From DATLGB01 sp963740765 (GTDB lineage: Bacteria; Actinomycetota; Thermoleophilia; Solirubrobacterales; Solirubrobacteraceae): a stretch of 64,000 nt of DNA. Where the stretch lies: positions 186,001 through 250,000 of the forward strand of contig CAVUFN010000010.1 in assembly GCA_963740765.1 (NCBI GenBank), read 5' to 3'. Within the stretch, counting starts at the first letter, position 1. Every line of letters starts with the position of its first letter. The notes beneath the pieces were generated by a model. It was not told the origin of the DNA. It was given only the letters and a program-made list of their open reading frames with translations, and made no database searches. Made by a program: the position numbers and the translations under genes. Below, piece by piece: positions 31,617 through 39,034 of this stretch.

Positions 31617-33326
31617 CTAGAGCGCGGCTTCCAGCACTGTCTTGGCGGCGGGCGCGGCGGTCGCGCCGCCCGCGCCCTGGCCGACGAGCAGCACGGCCAC
31701 GACGACCTTGGCGTCGCGCGCAGGGGCGAACGCGACGAACCACGCGTCCGTGTCGGTGGTGTCGTCCTCGATGACGGGCTCCGCGGTCGGGTCGGTCGTG
31801 TCGGGCTTCACGGTGGTGCGCAGCTCGGCCGTGCCGGTCTTGCCCGCCACGGGGACGCCGGGGATCGCGGCGGCCGCGCCCGTCCCGCCCTTGACGACCG
31901 CGCGCATGAACTTCGTGATCGTCCTGGCGTGCTTCGCGGAGGTCGCGCGCGACTCGCGGCCCTGCGCGCCGCGCAGGAACACCGGGCGGACGTGGCGGCC
32001 GTGGTTGGCGATCGCGCCCGCGACCTCGGCCATCCGCAGCGGGGTGGAGGTCACGCGGCCCTGGCCGATCGCGCTGGAGCCGACGGCGAGGTCATCGCCG
32101 ATCTCGGACGCGGGCGGGATCGACGACGGGGGCGCGCCCGGGATGTCGGAGGTCTCGTTGAAGCCGAAGCGCTCGGCGGCGGCGACGAGGCGCTTGGCGC
32201 CCAGCTTGGCGCCCAGCGGCGCGAACACGGAGTTGCACGACTCGGCGAAGGACGCCTCCAGCGATCCGCCGCACGCCTCGCCGTTCGCGTTCTCGAGACT
32301 CACACCCGCCAGCGTCGTCTCCGTCTGGACCGGATAGCTCGATGACGCCTTGGCGATGCCGGCGTCGAGAGCGGCGGCGAGTGTGACGATCTTGAAGGTC
32401 GAACCCGGCGGCTGCGGTGCGCTGTAGCCGATCCCGGCCAGTGCCAGGACCTCGCCCGTGTCCGGGCGCATGACCGCGATGCCGCCGTAACGGCCCGCCA
32501 GCGCGGCGATCGCGGCCTCCTCGACGCCGAGGTCGATCGACGTCCGCACCGCGCCGCCCTGCCGCGCGTCGGCTCTGCTCAGGACGCGGGTGCCGGCCCT
32601 CAGCGTCCCGCCGAAGGTGCCCGCCAGGCGCGCCTCGAACTGACGCTCGAGGCCGGTGAGCCCGACGATGGCCCCGTCCGGATAGCCCAGCGCGGCGTAG
32701 CGGTCGCGGTCCTCGTCGGGGATCGGGCCGACGGAGCCGGCGATCTCCGCCGCCAGCGGTCCGATGTCGGAGGCGCGGTCCGGCCCGGTGGCGATGACGG
32801 CGCCGTCGCGGGCCTGGAGCGTCCCGCGCGGCGGGATCACGACGGAGCTCTTGAGCGCCTCACCGTCCCGCAGGCCGGGGAACACGAGCCGGCGCCGGAA
32901 CACGACGCCGGCGATGTCGTTCTCCGTCGTGACCTCGAGGCGAAGGGTGCCGCGCAGCTCCCCGAAGCGGCGCGTCACCGCGCGCATGCCGACGAGGTAC
33001 GCGCCGTCCTCCTCCCGGAGCTTGCCGGTGTGGCGCACGCGCTCGAGGCTGGCGTCCTGGACCGCGCGGCGGTAGAGGCTCTGGAACCCGCCCCGGGACA
33101 GCTTCGCGCGTGACGACGCGGCGAGCAGCGCGTACATCCCGCCGTAGTCGCCCCGCTCCCACGCGCGCACGAACCGGTCGGCGACGACGCGCTCCCGGGA
33201 CCGGTGCTGGGAGCCGACCAGGGTGCCGATCGCGAACGCTGCGACGGCGAGGGCGACGAGCGGAAGCGCCCGCGCGAAGAGGCGATGGCGGCGGGTCGGA
33301 GAGGCGGGAAACGACGGTCGGGGCAC
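31617..33326 (-). CDS. Penicillin-binding protein (D,D-transpeptidase, MecA_N-like)
   Basis: 569 residues from GTG 33326. One N-terminal membrane anchor (about 19-38), an NTF2-like domain (about 45-150, RERVVADRFVRAWERGDYGG), a dimerisation domain, then the transpeptidase domain with Ser309-x-x-Lys312 (GSTFK), Ser363-x-Asn365 (ESCNS) and Lys496-Thr-Gly (GKTGTAE). All three active-site motifs are intact. The NTF2-like module is shared with MecA/PBP2a-type proteins and actinobacterial PbpA relatives, so reduced beta-lactam affinity is possible but unproven. Divergent from a MarP-like protease with only 21 bases between start codons. Confidence 0.92.
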   Translation of the reverse strand: MPRPSFPASPTRRHRLFARALPLVALAVAAFAIGTLVGSQHRSRERVVADRFVRAWERGDYGGMYALLAASSRAKLSRGGFQSLYRRAVQDASLERVRHTGKLREEDGAYLVGMRAVTRRFGELRGTLRLEVTTENDIAGVVFRRRLVFPGLRDGEALKSSVVIPPRGTLQARDGAVIATGPDRASDIGPLAAEIAGSVGPIPDEDRDRYAALGYPDGAIVGLTGLERQFEARLAGTFGGTLRAGTRVLSRADARQGGAVRTSIDLGVEEAAIAALAGRYGGIAVMRPDTGEVLALAGIGYSAPQPPGSTFKIVTLAAALDAGIAKASSSYPVQTETTLAGVSLENANGEACGGSLEASFAESCNSVFAPLGAKLGAKRLVAAAERFGFNETSDIPGAPPSSIPPASEIGDDLAVGSSAIGQGRVTSTPLRMAEVAGAIANHGRHVRPVFLRGAQGRESRATSAKHARTITKFMRAVVKGGTGAAAAIPGVPVAGKTGTAELRTTVKPDTTDPTAEPVIEDDTTDTDAWFVAFAPARDAKVVVAVLLVGQGAGGATAAPAAKTVLEAAL

Positions 33327-33347
33327 GAAGGGCTTTCAATACTGACT

Positions 33348-34478
33348 GTGTCAGCGGTCGATTGGATCATTGTCGGCGTCGTCGTGCTTCTCGCCCTGTA
33401 CGGCTACGCACAGGGTTTTCTCGCGGGCGCGCTCACGCTGGCGGGCTTCGCGGCGGGCGCGTTCGTCGGCACGCGCCTGGGCCCGCTGCTGCTCTCGGAC
33501 GGCGCCGACTCCCCGTATGCCCCCGTGTTCGGCCTGGCCGGGGCGCTTCTGGCCGGCGCGGTGCTGGCGTCGGGCTTCGAGGGCGTCGGCACGCGGTTGC
33601 GCTTCGCGCTGCGACGCGCGCCGGGGCTCGGCGTGGTGGACGGGCTGCTGGGCGCGGTGCTGATGGCCGCCGTCGGGCTCGGAGTGGCGTGGGTAGTGGG
33701 CGCGATCGCGCTCCAGACCCCGGGCGCTCGGCAACTGCGGCGCGACATCCAGCGCTCGGCGATCCTGGCGGGGCTCAACGACGTCCTGCCGTCGCGCGAC
33801 CTGCTCAACGCGCTGGCGCGCTTCGACCCGTTCCCGTCCGTGACCGGGCCGGGCGCCGGCGGCGTCGAGGCGCCCGAGCCGAAGATCGCGCGCGACCCGC
33901 AGGTGCGGGCGGCGGCGCCCTCCGTGGTCAAGATCCTCAGCACGGCGTGCGGCCTCGGCGTCGAGGGGTCGGGCTGGATCGCCGCACCGGGGCTCGTCGT
34001 CACCAACGCACACGTCATCGCCGGGGCGGACGACACGACGGTGGGCGGGGAGGACGCGACCGCCGTGCACTTCGACCCCCACGACGACCTCGCGGTGCTG
34101 CGGGTGGACGGCCTCGACGGCCGGCCGCTGCCGATCGCGCGCAACCCGCGCGAGGGCACGAGCGCGGCGATCCTCGGCTACCCGCTCGACGGTCCCTACC
34201 GGGTGCGCGCGGCGCGACTCGGGCTGACGCGCAACGTGCTCACCGAAGACGCCTACGGCCGCGGGCCGACCCGCCGCAGCGTCGTCGCGCTGCGCGGGAA
34301 GGTCCAGCCGGGCAACAGCGGCGGCCCCGTCGTGGACGGCCGCGGCCGGGTGGTGGCGACGGTGTTCGCGGCGACCACGTCCGGCCCGCGGGGCGGTTAC
34401 GGGGTCCCCAACGCGCGCGTGCGCGAGGCGCTGCAGGATTCGTCCGACCCGGTCTCCACCGGGCCATGCGCCCGTTAG
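33348..34478 (+). CDS. Membrane-anchored trypsin-like protease (CvpA + MarP-like)
   Basis: 376 residues from GTG 33348. The first 125 residues are four hydrophobic helices of the CvpA type; residues about 185-370 form a chymotrypsin-fold protease with His222 (TNAHVIAG), Asp246 or 247 (DPHDDLAVL) and Ser324 (QPGNSGGP). This arrangement is that of MarP of mycobacteria, a periplasmic protease needed for acid and oxidative stress resistance through wall hydrolase processing. No PDZ domain. Its promoter overlaps that of the divergent PBP gene, suggesting joint control of wall synthesis and processing. Confidence 0.9.
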   Translation: MSAVDWIIVGVVVLLALYGYAQGFLAGALTLAGFAAGAFVGTRLGPLLLSDGADSPYAPVFGLAGALLAGAVLASGFEGVGTRLRFALRRAPGLGVVDGLLGAVLMAAVGLGVAWVVGAIALQTPGARQLRRDIQRSAILAGLNDVLPSRDLLNALARFDPFPSVTGPGAGGVEAPEPKIARDPQVRAAAPSVVKILSTACGLGVEGSGWIAAPGLVVTNAHVIAGADDTTVGGEDATAVHFDPHDDLAVLRVDGLDGRPLPIARNPREGTSAAILGYPLDGPYRVRAARLGLTRNVLTEDAYGRGPTRRSVVALRGKVQPGNSGGPVVDGRGRVVATVFAATTSGPRGGYGVPNARVREALQDSSDPVSTGPCAR

Positions 34479-34548
34479 GGGTGCCGAGGCCGGATCGTTT
34501 GCGCCCCTGTGGCCGAGGCGGGCCCCGAGGCCCTATCTTCGGCCATTC

Positions 34549-36777
34549 ATGGCCAAGACCCTCGTCATCGCCGAGAAGCCCTCCGTGGGCCGCGACTTCG
34601 TGCGCGTGCTGCCCGGGACCTTCGAGAAGCACGAGGGGTATCTGGAGGCCGAGGGCTACGTCGTCACGTGGGCGGTCGGGCACCTCGTGCAGCTCGCCGA
34701 GCCCGAGGAGTACGAGCCCAAGTACAAGAAGTGGCGGATGGCGGACCTGCCGATCATCCCCGACAACTTCAAGCTGGTCGTGCGCGACGAGCGCTCCAAG
34801 AAGCAGATGTCGGTGATCTCCAAGCAGCTCAAGCGCGACGACGTCGACCAGGTCATCAACGCCTGCGACGCCGGCCGCGAGGGCGAGCTGATCTTCGCCT
34901 ACATCTTCGAGAAGGCGAAGGCCAAGAAGCCCGTGCAGCGGCTGTGGTTGTCGTCGATGACCCAGGGCGCGATCCGCGACGCGTTCTCGCGCCTGCGTCC
35001 CTCCGAGGAACTGGCGCCGCTCGAGCAGGCCGCGCGCTCGCGCTCCGAGGCGGACTGGATCGTCGGCATGAACGCGACCCGGGCCGCCACCATCCGCCTG
35101 CGGTCCTCCTTCGACGGCGCCGTCTCGCTCGGCCGCGTGCAGACGCCGACGCTGGCGCTGATCGCCCGCCGCGAGGAGGAGATCCGCGCCTTCAAGCCCG
35201 AGCCGTACTGGATCGTCGACGGCGCCTTCGAGGCGGACCCGAAGCGCACCTACGGGGGTCGCTTCTTCGCCGGCACCCAGCCGCGCCTCAAGACGGAGGC
35301 CGAGGCGGTGGCCGTCGTCGAGGCCGTCAAGGGCGGCCGCGGCGAGATCACCAAGCTCGAGAAGACCAAGCGCTCGGAGAAGGCGCCGCTGCTCTACGAC
35401 CTCACGTCGCTGCAGCGGGACGCCAACACGCGCTTCGGCTTCAGCGCCCGCCGCACCCTGGCGGCGGCGCAGCGGCTCTACGAGGAGCACAAGGCGCTCA
35501 CGTACCCGCGTACGAACTCACGGTTCCTGTCCTCGGACATGGCGGGCGAGATCAAGCCGACCGCCGAACTCGTCGGCCACAACCCGGACTACAAGAAGGC
35601 CGCCGCCTTCGTCACCGGCATGGACGTGCTGCCGCTCGGCAAGGTCATCAACGACGAGAAGGTCACCGACCACCACGCGATCATCCCGACGCGCTCCGAG
35701 CACAAGCTCGACAAGATGAGCGACGACGACCGCCGCGTGTACGACATGGTCGCCCGCCGCTTCCTGGCCGTCTTCCACCCGGAGGCCGTCTTCGAGAACA
35801 CGCGCCTGGAGACGACGGTCGCCACCCACATCTTCCGCACCAGCGGCAAGGTCCTGGTCGTGCCGGGCTGGCGCGGGGTGTACGGCGAGGGCGATCCGGA
35901 CGCCGGCAAGGACCGCGACGACGACGACTCCGGAGGCGAGCAGCGGCTGCCCAAGCTGGAGAAGGGCGAGACGGTCGACGTCCGCGACGTCCACTTCGAG
36001 GCCAAGGAGACCAAGCCGCCACGGCGCTACTCCGACGCGTCGCTTCTGGGCGCCATGGAGACCGCGGGCAAGCTCGTCGACGACGACGCGATGCGCGAGG
36101 CGATGAAGGAGTCCGGCATCGGCACGCCGGCCACGCGCGCGACGATCATCGAGCGTCTCATCTCCGTCGGCTACGTCGAGCGCGACGGCCGCGCGCTGGT
36201 CGCCTCCGAGAAGGGGCTGAACGTCATCCGGCTGCTCGACGGCCACGTCCTCACCGAGCCGGCGCTGACCGGCGACTGGGAGAAGCGCCTCGAGGACATC
36301 GAGCACGGGCGCGACTCGCGCAGCAAGTTCATGGCCGACATCGCGAAGTTCGCGGGCGCGACGGTCGAGGAGCTCGACGCCAAGCTCAAGGACGTCAAGA
36401 TCGAGCGGGCGTCGCTCGGGCCGTGCCGCGTCTGCGGGCAGGAGATCAAGGAGAACCGCAAGGGCTTCTCCTGCTGGTCGCGCGAGGATCCGGGCTGCGG
36501 TTTCGTGATCTGGAAATCCAAGGCGGGCAAGAACCTGACGCCGGCGATCGCCCGCGAGCTGATCGACACGGGCTACACGGCCAAGCAGGTCACCGGCTTC
36601 AAGGGCAAGTCCGGGCGCTCGTTCCGGGCCAAGCTCGCGCTGCGCCAGTCCGAGGAGGGCAAGTGGCGCGTCGAGTTCGACGAGCCCTGGGCGCAGGAGG
36701 GCGGCGCGGCCGCCAAACCCCCGGAGCCCGCCGAGGCCGAGGGCGCTCAGACCCCCGCCGAGGCCACCGCTGCCTGA
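34549..36777 (+). CDS. topB: DNA topoisomerase III (type IA)
   Basis: 742 residues. Toprim domain at the N-terminus (KTLVIAEKPSVGRDF; acidic residues in ACDAGREGELIF), the catalytic Tyr319 in ALTYPRTNSRFLS, and the GIGTPATRATIIERL block. A C-terminal zinc-like part has one Cys set (CRVCGQEI and CWSREDPGCG), so it is TopB-like rather than the multi-zinc housekeeping TopA. It would decatenate or remove recombination intermediates, a job often shared with a RecQ helicase such as that at 47.2 kb. TATCTT at 34534-34539 is 9 nt before the ATG. An acidic insertion (KDRDDDDSGGEQ) lies near residue 460. Confidence 0.92.
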   Translation: MAKTLVIAEKPSVGRDFVRVLPGTFEKHEGYLEAEGYVVTWAVGHLVQLAEPEEYEPKYKKWRMADLPIIPDNFKLVVRDERSKKQMSVISKQLKRDDVDQVINACDAGREGELIFAYIFEKAKAKKPVQRLWLSSMTQGAIRDAFSRLRPSEELAPLEQAARSRSEADWIVGMNATRAATIRLRSSFDGAVSLGRVQTPTLALIARREEEIRAFKPEPYWIVDGAFEADPKRTYGGRFFAGTQPRLKTEAEAVAVVEAVKGGRGEITKLEKTKRSEKAPLLYDLTSLQRDANTRFGFSARRTLAAAQRLYEEHKALTYPRTNSRFLSSDMAGEIKPTAELVGHNPDYKKAAAFVTGMDVLPLGKVINDEKVTDHHAIIPTRSEHKLDKMSDDDRRVYDMVARRFLAVFHPEAVFENTRLETTVATHIFRTSGKVLVVPGWRGVYGEGDPDAGKDRDDDDSGGEQRLPKLEKGETVDVRDVHFEAKETKPPRRYSDASLLGAMETAGKLVDDDAMREAMKESGIGTPATRATIIERLISVGYVERDGRALVASEKGLNVIRLLDGHVLTEPALTGDWEKRLEDIEHGRDSRSKFMADIAKFAGATVEELDAKLKDVKIERASLGPCRVCGQEIKENRKGFSCWSREDPGCGFVIWKSKAGKNLTPAIARELIDTGYTAKQVTGFKGKSGRSFRAKLALRQSEEGKWRVEFDEPWAQEGGAAAKPPEPAEAEGAQTPAEATAA

Positions 36778-37246
36778 GCTCGGCGACCTGCCCTTCGAGG
36801 AGCGTCGCGATGTCGACGGCTGGCGCGCCCGCCGCGCGCGCCTGGGCGGGGCGCTCGGATGTGAGCGGCTGGGGGTCTCCGCATGGGAGCTCCCGCCGGG
36901 GCAGACCGCCTACCCGTACCACTTCCACCTCGGTGACGAGGAGTTGCTCGTCGTGCTGGCCGGGACGCCGGACCTGCGGACGCCGGACGGCTGGCGCACC
37001 CTCGCCGAGGGGGAGCTGCTCTCCTTCCCGGCCGGCGCCGGCGGCGCCCATCAGCTCGTCAACCGCTCCGATGGCGTCGTCCGCTTCCTGGCCGTGTCCA
37101 CCTCGGGGACGCCGGACGTCGTCCTGTACCCGGACTCGGGGAAGGTCTGGTCGGGCGAGCGCCACCCCGACGGGTCAGGGCTCGGGTTCGTCTTCCGGGA
37201 GGCCGACGGGGCCGACTACTACGACGGCGAGGGTTTGCCAGGTTAG
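36770..37246 (+). CDS. Cupin-domain protein
   Basis: About 158 residues if it starts at CTG 36770; the frame is open and homologous upstream of the first ATG/GTG (36944), which would cut the cupin barrel in half. Motif 1 is YHFHLGDEELLVVLAGTPDL and motif 2 AHQLVNRSDG, with His residues able to bind metal. A short N-terminal stretch (PFEERRDVDGW) precedes the barrel. Probably co-transcribed with topB, whose stop it overlaps. The true start and the ligand are uncertain. Confidence 0.7.
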   Translation: MPELGDLPFEERRDVDGWRARRARLGGALGCERLGVSAWELPPGQTAYPYHFHLGDEELLVVLAGTPDLRTPDGWRTLAEGELLSFPAGAGGAHQLVNRSDGVVRFLAVSTSGTPDVVLYPDSGKVWSGERHPDGSGLGFVFREADGADYYDGEGLPG

Positions 37247-37267
37247 TTGAACGGGAACGTTTGCGCC

Positions 37268-38041
37268 ATGCTCAGGCGCGTTTCCATCCTCGCTGCACTC
37301 CTCTTCGCGGCCGTCGCCGCACCCTCCCAAGCCATCGTCGGCGGGCAGAACGCCTCACCGGGCGAGTACCCCTCGGTTGCCTCGATCAGCTACGGGGCCT
37401 TCAGCTGCACCGGCACGCTGATCGCGCCGGACAAGGTCCTCACCGCCGGCCACTGCTCGTCGGTCACCGGCGCCGCCGTGGCGACGCCCGCCTCCTGGCC
37501 GGCGCCCCTGATCGACGTGCGCATCGGCGGCACCAACGAGGGCGAGGGCGAGCGGGTCCCGGTCGCCTCCGTGACGATGCACCCGAACTACCTGCTCGGC
37601 CAGGGCTACGACATCTCCATCCTCAACCTGTCGAAGAGCTCCACGAAGGCGCCGACCAAGGTCGCCGGCACGGGCGAGACCGGGCTGTGGGCCGCCGGCG
37701 CGACGGAGACGATCGTCGGCTGGGGCGTGACGTCCGAGGGCGGCGACGCCCCGAGCGTCCTCCAGGAGGCGCAGGTCCCCGTGACCACCGACGCTTACTG
37801 CGGCAACGCCTACTCGGACTTCGACGCGAAGACGATGCTGTGCGCCGGGTATCCGCAGGGTGGCGTCGACACCTGCCAGGGCGACTCCGGCGGCCCGATG
37901 TTCGGCGGCGGCCGCGTCGTCGGCTCGACCTCGTTCGGCGAGGGCTGCGCGCGCGCCGGCAAGCCGGGCGTCTACGCCCGCGTCGGTGACACACTGCTGC
38001 GCGAATGGATTCGCTCGAAGGCACCGGCCGGCGTCGCCTGA
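37268..38041 (+). CDS. Secreted trypsin-like serine protease (S1A)
   Basis: 257 residues from ATG 37268 with a signal peptide directly followed by IVGG (23-26), the activated N-terminus of chymotrypsin-family enzymes, so signal peptide cleavage itself may expose it. Triad: His62 (TAGHC), Asp115 (YDISIL), Ser207 (GDSGGP). Asp201, six residues before the Ser, equals position 189 of trypsin and predicts cleavage after Lys or Arg. Paired cysteines (47/63, 178/192, 203/ about 225) would form disulfides outside the cell. The 3' end overlaps the next gene by 37 bases. Confidence 0.9.
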   Translation: MLRRVSILAALLFAAVAAPSQAIVGGQNASPGEYPSVASISYGAFSCTGTLIAPDKVLTAGHCSSVTGAAVATPASWPAPLIDVRIGGTNEGEGERVPVASVTMHPNYLLGQGYDISILNLSKSSTKAPTKVAGTGETGLWAAGATETIVGWGVTSEGGDAPSVLQEAQVPVTTDAYCGNAYSDFDAKTMLCAGYPQGGVDTCQGDSGGPMFGGGRVVGSTSFGEGCARAGKPGVYARVGDTLLREWIRSKAPAGVA

Positions 38042-38715
38042 CCTACGGAGACCACCCGGCGCAGACCGGGGATCTCCACCTTCCTCCCGACGGCTCGGTC
38101 CCTGACCGGGCCGTCGTGCTCTGGCACGGCGGCTCGTTCCTGGCCGACTACGGGCGCGCGATGCTCGACCCGCTGGCCCGCGAGCTGGCCCGCCGAGGCG
38201 TGGTCGCCTACAACGTCACCTACCGGCGGCTGGGCGCCGACGGCGGCGTGCCGGAGACGTTCGACGACGCGCTGGCCGCCGTCGACGCGATCGTCGCCGA
38301 GCTGGGGCTGACCGCGCCGCCCGCGGGCATCGGGCTGTCGGCGGGTGCGCCGCTGGCGCTGCACGCCGCCGCTCGCGGTCGCCTGTCGCGCGTGGTCGAC
38401 ATCGCCGGCGTGGCCGGGCTGGCCCTGGTCGCCCGGACGGTCGGGCCGCGCTCGGGCGTCTGGCAGCTGTTCGGGGCCGGGCCGGACGAGGCGCCCGCGG
38501 CGTACGCCGAGTTCGATCCCATGGCCCAGACGCTCGCGGTGCCCGTTCTCGTGCTGCACGGGGACCGGGACGACGTCGTCCCCGTCGCGCTGAGCCGCGC
38601 CTATGCGGATCACGCGAAGGCCGAGCTCGTGATCGTGCCGGGGGCAGGCCACTTCGACCTGCACGGGCGCGACGCCCCGGCCCCGCCGGAGCTCTTGGCC
38701 TTCCTCGGGTTCTAG
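38005..38715 (+). CDS. Alpha/beta hydrolase (esterase/lipase-like)
   Basis: 236 residues. Oxyanion loop VLWHGGSFL (HGG type of the hormone-sensitive lipase-like esterases), nucleophile elbow GIGLSAGAPLAL, acid in VLHGDRDDVVP and His in VPGAGHFDLH. All catalytic residues are present. ATG 38005 lies within the protease gene in another frame. Substrate unknown; small acyl esters or peptides are likely for this size class. Confidence 0.8.
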   Translation: MDSLEGTGRRRLTYGDHPAQTGDLHLPPDGSVPDRAVVLWHGGSFLADYGRAMLDPLARELARRGVVAYNVTYRRLGADGGVPETFDDALAAVDAIVAELGLTAPPAGIGLSAGAPLALHAAARGRLSRVVDIAGVAGLALVARTVGPRSGVWQLFGAGPDEAPAAYAEFDPMAQTLAVPVLVLHGDRDDVVPVALSRAYADHAKAELVIVPGAGHFDLHGRDAPAPPELLAFLGF

Positions 38716-38942
38716 AGGGTGCGCAGGCGGTCGAGCAGGCGCTCGACGAGGGTGGGTCGGCGCGCGGCGGCCTGCGACTCCGGGAAACGGAGCTCGAGCA
38801 CCGCATCGACCACCGGGCGGGCGGCCCCGCCGTCGGTGGACCAGGCGATGTAGAGCTCCTCGCTGCGCAGCAGATGCGCGAGCGCTCCGGCGAGCGCCAG
38901 ATCGTCCTCCGTGTGCGCCACTGGGAGGTGGAGAGCTGTCAT
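38712..38942 (-). CDS. Small hypothetical protein
   Basis: 76 residues from ATG 38942 (a second ATG at 38960 would add six). It is predicted mostly helical (EDDLALAGALAHLLRSEELY) with a short strand and a basic C-terminus (PTLVERLLDRLRTL). Not recognised. TTAAGT sits 6 nt before the ATG. It overlaps the hydrolase stop in convergence by 4 bases and is divergent from the AddB-like gene. Confidence 0.5.
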   Translation of the reverse strand: MTALHLPVAHTEDDLALAGALAHLLRSEELYIAWSTDGGAARPVVDAVLELRFPESQAAARRPTLVERLLDRLRTL

Positions 38943-39034
38943 CAGTGCACTTAACGGCACGATGCAGCCAGAAGTTGTGCGAGCCGTGACAAGATGCGTC
39001 AGAACGTCCGACGGGACGGCGACGATGGGACGTT

